Positions 1-8,440 of a DNA stretch of 64,000 nucleotides are shown one piece after another (the stretch's first letter is position 1; every line of letters starts with the position of its first letter). A program made the position numbers and the translations under genes. Origin of the DNA: Desulfobacter sp. (GTDB taxonomy: Bacteria > Desulfobacterota > Desulfobacteria > Desulfobacterales > Desulfobacteraceae); NCBI GenBank assembly GCA_028768545.1, contig CP054838.1, positions 4,647,001-4,711,000 on the forward strand, read 5' to 3'. The notes beneath the pieces are model-generated. The model ran no database searches. It was not told the DNA's origin and saw only the letters and a program-made list of their open reading frames with translations.

Positions 1-744
1 CAACATTTGTAGCAGCTTTTCCGCCCCCAAGAACGCGCTCATATATTTTCATAAATTCTTTTCGGCTTTGTTGGGTTAAAAGCACCAAAGGGTTCATGGA
101 GAGCAGTTCAAGTTCGGAAAAACCGGTATACTCACAAAAAAGAGAGTTCACCTTAACAAATGCGGGAATTCTAAAGTCAATCTCAAACATGCCTGCCGGG
201 GCATGGTCAAAGAGATGGCGATACCGTTTTTCACTCTCCCGCAGTTCATCCTCTGCACGCTTGCGGTCAATGGATATGGCAATTTGATGGGAAATGGATG
301 CCAAAACCCTTAAATCCTGCCCAGTGTATAAATTGGGATCTGTATAGCTTTGAACGGTAACCACACCAATGACTTTATCCTTGATCATGATCGGCACTCC
401 CATCCAGATTTCAGGCACCGGTCCCCTGACACCATCTTTTTCTGATATTTTTTTTAGCATTCCAGACTTGAGCAGCAAGGGTTGTCTTTGGGACACCACC
501 AAGCCGGTCAATGATTTTTCGGGATCAAAATCCACAACCTTATAGGATGCGTCATCCGTCTGGTCTACGAAATACGGAAAATGCAAGGTCTTTTCCGTCT
601 CATTGACAATGGCAATAAAGAAATTGGTAACATCAAAAATCGCACCGAGCAACGAATGAATCTGTTGGTACAACTCGTCTAAATTCAGGGTAATATTCAC
701 AGCATATGAAATGGCAAATAAAATTTTATTGATATCTTCTGAAT
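1..744 (-). pseudogene. 3' part of IS4-disrupted PAS-GAF-PAS sensor (runs off the left edge)
   Basis: Read on the minus strand this stretch is open to the window edge. It continues the reading frame of the 2056-2809 fragment once the IS4 element and one 9-bp duplication are removed: the ...DRKHSE end of the PAS domain is followed by DINKILFAIS. It encodes a GAF domain (about 150 residues, with the typical segments GVPIMIKDKVIGVV and ISHQIAISIDRKRAEDEL) followed by the start of a second PAS domain (ESEKRYRHLFDHAPAGMFEI). A histidine kinase core would be expected beyond the edge but cannot be seen. Without its N-terminal half the fragment has no evident start, so the sensor is very probably inactive. 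Confidence 0.85.
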
Positions 745-2055
745 CAGTGATGTCCGGTTAGGTTTTTGCTTGCTCAATAATTTTTTGATCTTTGACAATA
801 TTGTCCCTGTTTGAACTATGAGAGCCCTGCTCCTCGCAGCCAAACAGGTCATTTAGAATGGCGGTTCGCAGCTGCCGAACTCTTTTGATCGTGACCTTTT
901 CATTAAACTGTTTTTGGCAATGGATTGCCAGTAACAGGTAAGTGATAAGGCCGCCAAGAATCTGAACCATAAGGCCGTATTCACTGCGGGCAATGAGATG
1001 ATATACCTTCAGATGTTCTTTCCACCATTTGAAAAAATCCTCAATGGTCCACCGGAGTTTATAAATTGTTGCTATTTGTTCCGCTGTTAAATCATGCCTG
1101 TCAGTTGCCACATAGTATTTGACGCCAGCAATTTTATAGCCAACAACCCGAACAGGCCTTTTCGTCTGGTTTTGATTCGGAGTACCAAGTTTAACCAGTG
1201 CATCATAAAAAATGTAGCTGTCGGAAGGGGTCTCGTGGTTATCAATAATTGTTCTTGTTGTCCTGGTTTTTATACGGCAGACAAAATGTTTGCCTTGCTC
1301 CTGAAGCAGGTCAAATTCTTTATGGGATTGATATCCACGATCCATAACACCTGTTTGCCCCTTGGAAAGTATTTTGGGAACAAAAGTGCGTTCAGCGCCG
1401 TTGCCTTCAGTCAAAAAGATTTTGTTTGGGATTCCGTGATTAATGTCAAATCCGCAATGTACTTTGGCTTTTTTACTTCCTTTTCTGTAGTTCGCCCAGT
1501 GCATTGAAAGGACTGCATTTATGAGACTACCGTCAATGGAAACCAACTCTCCTAACTCGGCGTGTTCACCCGGATGACACTCAAGAGCCTGTTTATAAAG
1601 ATCCTCAAAGATAAATTGCAGTTGTTCGAGTCCCCTGTGATTGATGGCTTCACAGAAACTACTACGGCTGATACCACCGTCTGGCGCAATATTTTCTTTA
1701 GCAAAAACATTCTCCTTGAGATCCTGAATTAAATGTCGGGCAGACTTGTGCTCCTGAAGATGGAAATAAACCAAAGCATTTATCTGGTCTTCGAATGTCA
1801 TTTTTAAAGGGCGGTCTCCTCGAGATTGTAATTCCGGTGCTTTTGAAAGTGACTTTATCAGAGGGCACCTGAAATTGTCAAAGTTCAGGGACCGTAGTTG
1901 TTTTTTAGGGACTGAGATGTGCGTCATTTGAGCTCCTTGAGTTAAATTTTCAAGGCGCACAAAAATTTTTACGCACATTTGTCAACACAAAACAGACTGT
2001 TTTTTCAATGATTTTAGATGCTTTTTATATGCAACAACCTAACCGGACACTACTG
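745..2055 (-). mobile_element. IS4-family insertion sequence, copy 1 (about 1311 bp)
   Basis: The ends are near-perfect 18-bp inverted repeats (CAGTGATGTCCGGTTAGG and CAGTAGTGTCCGGTTAGG read inward). The element is flanked by a 9-bp target duplication, CTTCTGAAT, just left of the left end and at 2056-2064. It holds one transposase gene. The left boundary carries a 1-bp counting uncertainty; I set it by matching the spacing in copy 2. The encoded transposase is identical to that of copy 2 at 57132-58442, in the same orientation, with different flanks and its own duplication, so the two insertions are independent and recent. Confidence 0.93.
758..1927 (-). CDS. IS4-family DDE transposase
   Basis: The start chosen is the ATG of MTHISVPKK because AAGGAG lies just upstream; an upstream in-frame ATG would add 17 residues without a ribosome-binding site. 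The product is about 389 residues. It has the DDE residues of the family: D in SIDGSLIN, D in GVMDRGYQ, and the YREK signature Y-x2-R-x3-E-x6-K in YKLRWTIEDFFKWWK. It catalyses cut-and-paste transposition of the surrounding element. The copy appears intact. Confidence 0.93.
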   Translation of the reverse strand: MTHISVPKKQLRSLNFDNFRCPLIKSLSKAPELQSRGDRPLKMTFEDQINALVYFHLQEHKSARHLIQDLKENVFAKENIAPDGGISRSSFCEAINHRGLEQLQFIFEDLYKQALECHPGEHAELGELVSIDGSLINAVLSMHWANYRKGSKKAKVHCGFDINHGIPNKIFLTEGNGAERTFVPKILSKGQTGVMDRGYQSHKEFDLLQEQGKHFVCRIKTRTTRTIIDNHETPSDSYIFYDALVKLGTPNQNQTKRPVRVVGYKIAGVKYYVATDRHDLTAEQIATIYKLRWTIEDFFKWWKEHLKVYHLIARSEYGLMVQILGGLITYLLLAIHCQKQFNEKVTIKRVRQLRTAILNDLFGCEEQGSHSSNRDNIVKDQKIIEQAKT

Positions 2056-2809
2056 CTTCTGAATGTTTCCTGTCCGTTATATCATTTACCAGAGAGGCCA
2101 CACCAATGGTCCGGCCGCTCTCATTTTTAAGGACCGTATTATACCAATCGCACAAAATTAGCCGGCCGGCCTGGGTCACATTTCCGTTTTCCCATTTTCC
2201 CCCGGCCCTGCCTGCAACAAGGTCCTGGAAACAATGCGGGACCAGTTTTTTTTCTTTCCGAGGCAGAATGAATTCTGACATATGTCTGCCCATGGCCTCT
2301 TTTCGAGTATATCCGAATATACGCTCAGCCGCAGTATTCCATTCAATGACCTTTAATTCCCGGCTCCAGTAGATGGCTCCCACCGGGGTATTTTGAAGGT
2401 AAAAGGAAAGAAGCTGTTCACTTTTTTTCAACCGGGAGTTTACCCGTCTTGCTCTTAAAAAAAGAATGCTGACGACAAGGATCCCTCCCCCCAGCAGTAA
2501 TACTGCAGCCCAACCCAGCCAGGCGGTCCTTTGGCCCTGCCCATAAAAGCCCAAAGGCCGATTGATGATCCGGCTGCCCTGGGGAAGGCGGTCCACGGAC
2601 AATCCAGATTTTTCAAGGGTGTTAAAGTCAAAGGTATAATGGCCGGGACTCTTTTTCATCACAGGAAGATTGCCCGGTACCTCACCGCCAATAATACACA
2701 GGCCCATCTGTGCTGCAACACGGCCCTGGGCAGACGCTATGTCGGGGGAAAAAAAGAGCAGAGGCATTAAAATAAAAAATAATTTTGGCAAACCGTGTAG
2801 ATCTTTCAT
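2056..2809 (-). pseudogene. 5' part of IS4-disrupted PAS sensor, probable earlier internal deletion
   Basis: N-terminal half of the sensor whose remainder lies at 1-744. It starts with a signal peptide (residues 1-27), then about 55 residues (GRVAAQMGLCIIGGEVPG onward) that look like the C-terminal end of the ABC_sub_bind family of periplasmic proteins, then one membrane helix (WLGWAAVLLLGGGILVV), then a PAS domain (LLSFYLQNTPVGAIYW ... VNDITDRK). Periplasmic ABC_sub_bind sensors normally carry about 250-300 residues before the helix; here the signal peptide runs straight into the tail of that domain, suggesting an in-frame internal deletion before the IS4 arrived. It lies 84 bp after argR on the same strand, so read-through from argR is possible. 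Confidence 0.8.
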
Positions 2810-2892
2810 TCATCCCCGCACGCATTCTTATCGACAATAGAGACCCGCCCAAACTCTGGGGATCCCGATTCCACCTGGCCCAAACTTCCCCC

Positions 2893-3363
2893 CTATTCCA
2901 AAAAAATGCCGATCTGTTTCATATAGGCTGTGATCTCATTGATGGTTTCAGGAATCTTTTCTTCAAGGGTGGGCACAACAATAATGGTATCATCTCCGGC
3001 CACAGATCCGAGAACCAGGTCAAAATCATGGTCATCAATGAATTTAGCCACGGTATTGGCTGTGCCGGGCCGGGTGTGAATAACAATCAAATGGGTATTG
3101 TGGGCAATGGATTTGACCAGGGAATCAAAAAAACCAATGTCTTTGAGTTCGGTTTTGGCCAGGGCCCAGACCGTACTGCCGGAACCGTCCTGGCCCTTGA
3201 TGGCATTAATTTTTTTAAGGGCCCTGGAAACCGATGACTGGGTGGTGGTAATGCCCCTTTCCTTGAGTGCCTGAACCAGCTGGGCCTGGTTGCCGGTCAC
3301 TCCCTGGGAAAACAATAAATGGAGTTCTGAAGCTATGGTCATAGTATTATCATATTTATGCAT
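2893..3363 (-). CDS. argR: Arginine repressor ArgR
   Basis: 156 residues, the usual length. The N-terminal winged helix (residues 1-75, with TQSSVSRALKKI as recognition helix region) binds ARG-box DNA. The C-terminal domain carries PGTANTVAKFID and the GSVAGDDTIIVV arginine-binding/hexamerisation motif. It represses arginine biosynthesis genes when arginine is present. It is divergent from argG with 116 bp between them, the expected place for its operators. The start is uncertain: the outer ATG (3363) and an inner ATG seven codons on both lack a clear Shine-Dalgarno sequence. The IS-split sensor lies immediately downstream on the same strand. Confidence 0.92.
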   Translation of the reverse strand: MHKYDNTMTIASELHLLFSQGVTGNQAQLVQALKERGITTTQSSVSRALKKINAIKGQDGSGSTVWALAKTELKDIGFFDSLVKSIAHNTHLIVIHTRPGTANTVAKFIDDHDFDLVLGSVAGDDTIIVVPTLEEKIPETINEITAYMKQIGIFLE

Positions 3364-3479
3364 GAATATTAAAAATATATGCGCTTTTTATACTCAATAC
3401 CCTTGACTATTTCAAGATTTTTCTGCATTAATAGCCAATGTTTAATCCCTATAAAAATAAAATATAAAAGGAGTTCATA
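3364..3479 (+). promoter_or_regulatory. argR/argG divergent intergenic region with candidate argG promoter
   Basis: A -35-like TTGACT at 3403-3408 is followed after 17 bp by CATTAA (3426-3431) upstream of argG. Next to the argR start, TGAATATTAA followed by ATATATGC resembles a degenerate ARG box (consensus TGAAT-W4-ATTCA), but only one half-site is good. AAAAGGAG lies directly before the argG ATG. Operator assignment is inference from position and partial similarity. Confidence 0.4.
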
Positions 3480-4706
3480 ATGACAAAGGAAAAAGTGGTC
3501 CTGGCCTATTCCGGCGGACTGGATACATCGGTCATCCTCAAATGGTTGCTTGAACAAGGATATGAGGTGTTTGCATATATGGCCAATATCGGTCAGCAGG
3601 AAGACTTTGAAACCGCCGAAAAAAAAGCATTGCAGATCGGGGCTTCAAAGGTGTTTATCGAAGATATGAGAAAAGAATTTGTCACCGATTATATCTTTCC
3701 GGTATACAAGGCCAACACAGTGTACGAAGGCCGGTATCTTTTGGGCACAGCCATTGCCCGCCCCATCATTGCCAAAAGACAGATTGAAATCGCCAATGAG
3801 GTGGGTGCCCAATATGTCTCCCACGGCGCTACAGGCAAGGGCAACGACCAGGTCAGGTTTGAACTTTCCTATTATGCCCTCAACCCCCAGATCAAGGTAA
3901 TTGCCCCATGGAAAAACACGGACTTTCTCAATGCGTTCAAGGGACGGACCGATCTTTTAGACTATGCTGAAAAACACAATATCCCCACCAAGCAGACCGC
4001 ATCCAAACCCTATAGCGAGGATGACAACCTGCTGCACATCTCCCATGAGGCCGGTATTTTAGAGGATCCGGGCGCCATTTGTGAAGAGAGCATTTATTCG
4101 CACACCATCTCTCCTGAAAATGCCCCGGACACCCCCACAAGAATCATCCTTGAATTCAAGGATGGTATTCCGGTACGGGTAGAAAACCTTGAAGACGGGA
4201 CTCAAAAAACCGATGCCTTGGAGCTCTTTGAATACCTGAACCAGCTGGGCCGCGAAAACGGTATCGGCCGCCTGGACATGGTGGAAAACAGATTTGTGGG
4301 CATCAAATCCCGGGGGGTCTATGAAACTCCGGGAGGCGCCATTCTCCACCAGGCCCATATGGATATTGAAGGCATTGCCATGGACCGGGAGGTGATGCGG
4401 CTGCGGGACATGCTGGCCGCCAAGCTTGGTGAACTGGTATATAACGGATTCTGGTTCAGCCCTGAAATGGAATTTCTCATGGCCGCCATGGACAAAAGCC
4501 AGGAAGTCATTGACGGGGAAGTCACCCTGAAATTGTACAAGGGGGTTGCCTATCCCATTGCCAGAACCTCCCCCTCATCCCTGTACAACCAGGATCTTTC
4601 GTCCATGGACATTGAAGGGGGATATAATCAGGAAGATGCCGAAGGGTTTATCCGGATCAATGCCATCCGCCTCATGGCCCACAGAAATATCGTCGAAAAA
4701 AAATAA
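3480..4706 (+). CDS. argG: Argininosuccinate synthase
   Basis: 408 residues, full length for the family. It joins citrulline and aspartate with ATP to give argininosuccinate, the penultimate step of arginine synthesis, in the cytoplasm. The N-terminal ATP pyrophosphatase P-loop AYSGGLDTS is at residues 9-17. GATGKGNDQVRFE, a strongly conserved substrate-binding segment, is in the middle, and the C-terminal helix-rich tetramer domain is present. A good ribosome-binding site (AAAAGGAG) precedes the ATG. It stands alone, divergent from argR, with a hairpin just downstream. Confidence 0.97.
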   Translation: MTKEKVVLAYSGGLDTSVILKWLLEQGYEVFAYMANIGQQEDFETAEKKALQIGASKVFIEDMRKEFVTDYIFPVYKANTVYEGRYLLGTAIARPIIAKRQIEIANEVGAQYVSHGATGKGNDQVRFELSYYALNPQIKVIAPWKNTDFLNAFKGRTDLLDYAEKHNIPTKQTASKPYSEDDNLLHISHEAGILEDPGAICEESIYSHTISPENAPDTPTRIILEFKDGIPVRVENLEDGTQKTDALELFEYLNQLGRENGIGRLDMVENRFVGIKSRGVYETPGGAILHQAHMDIEGIAMDREVMRLRDMLAAKLGELVYNGFWFSPEMEFLMAAMDKSQEVIDGEVTLKLYKGVAYPIARTSPSSLYNQDLSSMDIEGGYNQEDAEGFIRINAIRLMAHRNIVEKK

Positions 4707-4714
4707 TCCGCTTT

Positions 4715-4738
4715 GCTTCCCCGGGTGACCGGGGAAGC
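4715..4738 (+). terminator. Hairpin between convergent argG and gpt
   Basis: Perfect 10-bp GC-rich stem GCTTCCCCGG / CCGGGGAAGC with a GTGA loop, eight bases after the argG stop, followed by AAAATTTATTTT. The A/T tract is not a clean U-run, so it is a likely but not certain intrinsic terminator. It lies between the ends of two converging genes and may serve both. Confidence 0.6.
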
Positions 4739-4759
4739 AAAATTTATTTTAGCCTGGGA

Positions 4760-5242
4760 TTATTGCCCGGCAATGGGCTCAACAAATCTTGACTCCGAAT
4801 CCCAGGGAAAAAGAATCCAGGTATCCTGGCTCACTTCGGTTACATGGGCATCCACCAGAGGTTTTCCCGCGGGTTTGGCATATACCGTGGCAAAATAGGC
4901 CTTGGGCAGCATCTCCCTGACCAGTTTTGCCGTAGAACCTGTGTCCACCAAATCGTCAATGATGAGCAGGTCTTTTCCATCCCCTTCCATGGGCTTTAAA
5001 ATGGTGGCTTCTCCCTGGTTCTGCCAGTCATAACTGGTAATGCATATGGTATCGATAAGATGAATAGAAAGCTCCCGGGCAATGATGGCGGCAGGCACAA
5101 GCCCCCCCCGGGTCACGGCCACGATCCCCTTCCATTTTCGATCCCTGTCATGAAGACGCCAGGACAAGGCCTTGGCATCCCTGTGAAGCTGGTCCCAGGA
5201 AATGGGATAACTCCTTTTGTAACGGTCTTCTTCTTTTCCCAT
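4760..5242 (-). CDS. gpt: Xanthine/guanine phosphoribosyltransferase
   Basis: 160 residues from the chosen ATG (E. coli Gpt has 152). It converts xanthine or guanine plus PRPP to the nucleotide in purine salvage. It shows WKGIVAVTRGGLVPAA near the N-terminus, the PRPP-binding signature IIDDLVDTGST at about residues 94-104, and the Gpt-type ending KPAGKPLVD ... QDTWILFPWD. I chose the internal ATG at 5242 because GGGAG lies about 12 bases upstream and homology begins soon after; an ATG at 5281 in the same frame has no ribosome-binding site. Confidence 0.93.
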   Translation of the reverse strand: MGKEEDRYKRSYPISWDQLHRDAKALSWRLHDRDRKWKGIVAVTRGGLVPAAIIARELSIHLIDTICITSYDWQNQGEATILKPMEGDGKDLLIIDDLVDTGSTAKLVREMLPKAYFATVYAKPAGKPLVDAHVTEVSQDTWILFPWDSESRFVEPIAGQ

Positions 5243-5436
5243 GATACGGCTTTGCTCCCGTGAATAAAAATTATCTTTCATATTATGGACTTTTTGTCTG
5301 CCTGTTTTATGTTATCTGAGGATAAATGAAAAGTATTTACCCGAATATTTCACAAAATTTTAGGCTGGGCCATGAGACCCATAATAATTTGACCCGCAAT
5401 TGACAGGGTTTAAAATATCCAGCAAAAAGGAAACCC

Positions 5437-5619
5437 ATGAAAAAAACCATTGGAAAATGCCTCTCCTGCGGTGGAGAACTCAGGATCAAACGAACCTGAA
5501 CCCGGATATATCTTTGCTGCAGGTCCTGCAGCACCCTTTACCCTGAAGATAAATACAAGGATCTCATGGATGAATTTCTCGAAGAACAGCTCGCCAATGT
5601 GCCGGTGAACAGACTATAA
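5437..5619 (+). CDS. Small two-CxxC selenoprotein (Sec at codon 21 via in-frame TGA)
   Basis: 60 codons with one internal TGA at 5497-5499 (codon 21), missed by ordinary gene callers. The product has CLSC near the N-terminus, then R-T-[TGA]-T-R-I-Y-L, then CCRSC, and an acidic C-terminal segment (YKDLMDEFLEEQLANV) ending NRL. Two zinc-ribbon-like Cys pairs with a Cys or Sec after R-T match, as I recall, a family of small proteins in sulfate reducers annotated as dual CxxC motif (seleno)proteins. AAAGGA is six bases before the ATG. Downstream of the TGA is a hairpin with a GGUC apical loop, as in E. coli fdhF. The frame is open on both sides of the TGA and the pattern continues across it. The alternative is a pseudogene with a nonsense codon; the hairpin argues against that. 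Function unknown, perhaps redox or metal binding. Confidence 0.75.
5497..5532 (+). promoter_or_regulatory. TGA(Sec) codon and SECIS-like hairpin
   Basis: The TGA at 5497-5499 is followed 16 bases later by GCTGCAG (5516-5522), GTC (5523-5525), CTGCAGC (5526-5532): a perfect seven-pair stem with G-GUC-C at the tip. Bacterial SECIS elements lie inside the coding sequence just after the UGA and present a GGUC-type apical loop to SelB; E. coli fdhF has GCAGGUCUGC in the same place, with the loop starting about 19 bases after UGA against 23 here. Confidence 0.72.
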
Positions 5620-5741
5620 CCCCCAAAAATATCTTTTCTGTTATGGTGTTTTTTTTATAATTCTGTATCTGTTAAGACCATTCTTTTCCAGGTATATTAT
5701 AAATAATTATATCAAATTTCAACCCAAGGGGGAGTATTATG

Positions 5742-7199
5742 CAGGGCTCACGCATGTAAATATTGTAAAGTGCCTATAGTTTTGATTGGTTCAAGTATCA
5801 TCCAAACATAACTTCCTCCAGATATTTGATATCCATAGCAGCATTCAACCTTTTGGTTTTTACACTCCCTTTAAATGTCTTATTGTTCCGTAATAAATTT
5901 AATGCAATGTGCCGAATCGCTGCAAAATTCTCAGGAGAGTTCCCCTTTCTGACTCTGCTTTCGTCTTCACGGAACGCAATATCCAATACCCAATGCACTG
6001 AATTTTCAATTCCCCAATGCCTCCTGACAGCATTACCAAAAATATTGGGGTCGCTATCCAGGCTCGATATATAATATCGCTTTTCATGACTGATCTGGCC
6101 GTCCATTTCCCGGGTGGATTCAATCATTCCAATACTTTTCAAACCTTTCCAACTTTTTTTATCTTCAAACCAATCAATATCAGAGGTTATCACAGCCCTG
6201 CGCGTTTCGACTCGACCGTGCCCTCCGTCAACACTGGTCTGTTCATTAAACTGGTACCCCTGATTTTTCATTTCTTCCATTTTATTGAAAAAAAGTACCG
6301 CTTCATCATGCAAGGTTTTATGATTTTCTTTCAGGGCAAGGACATAGTCACACCCTTTGTTTATTATGGTTTCAGCGATTTTCTTTTGAGTGCCCATGGC
6401 ATCAATGGTTATAATGCAGCCCGAGATATCTAAAAGTTTTAAAAGATTTGGAATGGCCGTAATTTCATTTGATTTTTCTTCGGTTTTTAATTGCCCTAAA
6501 ACCACTTTATTAGACGAAGCCCACGCACTGATCATATGAATGGCTTTCTTATCATTGGAGGTATCGTGTGAACGCCTTAGAGTTTTGCCGTCGATTGCAA
6601 TGACTTGACCTTTGGTCATCTTTGCAACCGACTGAACCCAGTGCATAAAACTGCTCTGAAATTCATTCGGGTTCATCCTTTCAAAAATTCTGCCAAAGGT
6701 GTCATGGGAGGGTATCCCATGGGGAAGGCTTAGAAATTTTGACAACCACCTTTTTCTCTTTTTGCCAAAGTTTTCAATTTGCTCATAAGTGTCTGCGCCA
6801 GCAACTACCGCACAAATTGCGATGATGACGACATCAATTAAATTATGAAGCTTATTGTGGTGTCTGGGGTCCTGAATATTGTCAAAAAAAGTTTCAAGAG
6901 ATTTTTTTTCGTTCATTGGCAACTCCCTGTGTTTATTGCCATATATATCGTATCTGTGCAGCGATGTCTAGGAAAATTTTGTTCGATGCTCATATACTAT
7001 AACAAGCCAGGAGAGCCAGGCTGGGATAGGGTGAAGGGGGTGGAGTGGCGTAAATGAGCGGCCCGCCAGGACGGCATAGGTCCGATCATTTCCGCTTCTT
7101 AAGCGGTCAGGACGACCGCTTAAGATTTAACGGAATCCCCCTCACCTATTCCAGCCGGGTAAGGACGAATCTTAATAAAAGTTACATGCGATGACCCTG
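5742..7199 (-). mobile_element. ISAs1-family insertion sequence, copy 1 (1458 bp)
   Basis: The ends read inward as CAGGGCTCACGCATGTAA and CAGGGTCATCGCATGTAA, typical CAGGG termini of ISAs1 elements. A 10-bp duplication GAGTATTATG flanks it (5732-5741 and 7200-7209). About 280 bp at the right end are non-coding and carry a strong hairpin (CTTAAGCGGTC 7098-7108 / GACCGCTTAAG 7114-7124). The second copy (31045-32502) has the same length, is inverted relative to this one and is nearly identical; I saw one difference, in the ribosome-binding site. Confidence 0.93.
5798..6916 (-). CDS. ISAs1-family DDE transposase
   Basis: About 372 residues starting MNEKKSLETFFDNI. The start is taken by analogy with copy 2, where AAGGAG precedes the ATG; here that site reads AGGGAG. 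It has the DDE_Tnp_1-associated N-terminal domain (DNIQDPRHHNKLHNL ... PSHDTFGRIF) and the catalytic domain with D in VIAIDGKTLRRS, D in ITIDAMGTQ, and E near IENSVHWVLDIAFREDESR. Intact. Confidence 0.92.
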   Translation of the reverse strand: MNEKKSLETFFDNIQDPRHHNKLHNLIDVVIIAICAVVAGADTYEQIENFGKKRKRWLSKFLSLPHGIPSHDTFGRIFERMNPNEFQSSFMHWVQSVAKMTKGQVIAIDGKTLRRSHDTSNDKKAIHMISAWASSNKVVLGQLKTEEKSNEITAIPNLLKLLDISGCIITIDAMGTQKKIAETIINKGCDYVLALKENHKTLHDEAVLFFNKMEEMKNQGYQFNEQTSVDGGHGRVETRRAVITSDIDWFEDKKSWKGLKSIGMIESTREMDGQISHEKRYYISSLDSDPNIFGNAVRRHWGIENSVHWVLDIAFREDESRVRKGNSPENFAAIRHIALNLLRNNKTFKGSVKTKRLNAAMDIKYLEEVMFG

Positions 7200-7206
7200 G
7201 AGTATT

Positions 7207-8394
7207 ATGGCGTTCAAACATATTTTAGCCCAGCGGACCAAACTCATGGAGGCCAATGCCATCAGGGAAATTCTCAAGGTGGTCTCCAACCCGGGAATCA
7301 TCTCTCTTGCCGGGGGCATTCCCTCTCCGGACAGTTTTCCCATGGAGATATTTGAACAACTCTGCTCCCAGGTTCTGACCACCTATAAATCCCAGGCATT
7401 TCAATACGATCTCACCGAAGGGTTCATGCCCTTGAGAGAACAGATGGCAGGGCTGCTTGAAAACAGAGGCATTAAAATCACACCCCAAGCGGTGAATATC
7501 ACCTCAGGCTCCCAGGGCGTTCTGGATGCCGCAGCCAAGCTCATGATATCCAAAGGGGATAAAATTGCGATTGAAGCGCCCACCTATCTTGGGGCCATTT
7601 CGGCTTTCAACCCCTATGAACCTGAGTACATCCCCATGGAAATGGATGACCAGGGCCTTGTTCCCGAATCGTTAGAGCAAGTCCTCAACACCCACAACAT
7701 TAAGTTTATTTACCTGGTGCCCACCTTCCAGAATCCCACGGGCCGGAGCCTGACCATGGAAAGAAGGGTTAAGATTGCCCAAATCATAAAAAAGCATAAT
7801 ACCCTGCTCATTGAAGATGACCCCTACTCCGCCCTCAGATATTCAGGAGAGGATCTTGCCCCCATCAAGACCCTGGCCCCGGACCATGTCGTCTATATTT
7901 CCACCCTGTCCAAGGTCTTTGCCCCGGGCCTGCGTATCGGGTTTTATGCTGCTCCCGAATTCATCCGCCAATGGCTGGTATTGGTTAAACAAGGGGTGGA
8001 TCTTCATACCTCCACATTCAATCAGGCATTGGCTGCCCAATACCTGGCCGGCAACCACCTAAAGGCCCAGCTGCCGAAAATCATCGACCTGTACCGGCCC
8101 AGACAAAAGGCCATGATGGACGCCTTAGAGCACCATCTCCCGAAGGAGTTCAAGGTTGCTCCCTCTGAAGGGGGGATGTTTTTATGGGTCCAGGGCCCCA
8201 AAGGCTTAAACGGTATGGATCTTTATCAAAAAGCCCTGGAAAACGGGGTGGCATTTGTGCCGGGACAATTTTTTTATACCGATCCCGACCAGGGTCATGA
8301 AACCATGAGGCTCAATTACACCATGGCAGATGAACCCACCCTTGAAAAGGCCGTTGAAAAACTGGGCAGGGCAGTCCGCCAAATGCAGGAATAA
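7207..8394 (+). CDS. PLP-dependent class I aminotransferase (2-aminoadipate/KAT II-like)
   Basis: 395 residues, a fold-type I aminotransferase most like the LysN/2-aminoadipate and MocR-related branch. Landmarks: FQNPTG at about 174-179, DDPY at 204-207, and STLSKVFAPGLRIG with the PLP lysine at about K236. Substrate unknown; an aromatic or branched amino acid or 2-aminoadipate would fit. ISAs1 copy 1 sits immediately upstream, and its 10-bp duplication includes this ATG, so the gene keeps its start codon and a shortened GGAG ribosome-binding site but has lost its own promoter region (now at about 5640-5741). Expression now depends on the IS or on distant promoters. Confidence 0.88.
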   Translation: MAFKHILAQRTKLMEANAIREILKVVSNPGIISLAGGIPSPDSFPMEIFEQLCSQVLTTYKSQAFQYDLTEGFMPLREQMAGLLENRGIKITPQAVNITSGSQGVLDAAAKLMISKGDKIAIEAPTYLGAISAFNPYEPEYIPMEMDDQGLVPESLEQVLNTHNIKFIYLVPTFQNPTGRSLTMERRVKIAQIIKKHNTLLIEDDPYSALRYSGEDLAPIKTLAPDHVVYISTLSKVFAPGLRIGFYAAPEFIRQWLVLVKQGVDLHTSTFNQALAAQYLAGNHLKAQLPKIIDLYRPRQKAMMDALEHHLPKEFKVAPSEGGMFLWVQGPKGLNGMDLYQKALENGVAFVPGQFFYTDPDQGHETMRLNYTMADEPTLEKAVEKLGRAVRQMQE

Positions 8395-8440
8395 AGCGTT
8401 TTTCTCAAATCCACTGCCTAATTTCATATTTGCTTAAATA

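Noticed and set aside
1094..1507. 137-codon plus-strand frame inside IS4 (and its twin at 57481-57894)
   Set aside because: It lies antisense to the transposase codons and has no known domain or ribosome-binding site; a shadow of the real gene.
5326..5403. Short frame (about 25 codons) ahead of and in phase with the selenoprotein start
   Set aside because: It ends in a TGA without any hairpin after it, and the selenoprotein ATG has its own ribosome-binding site, so I treat it as leader sequence.
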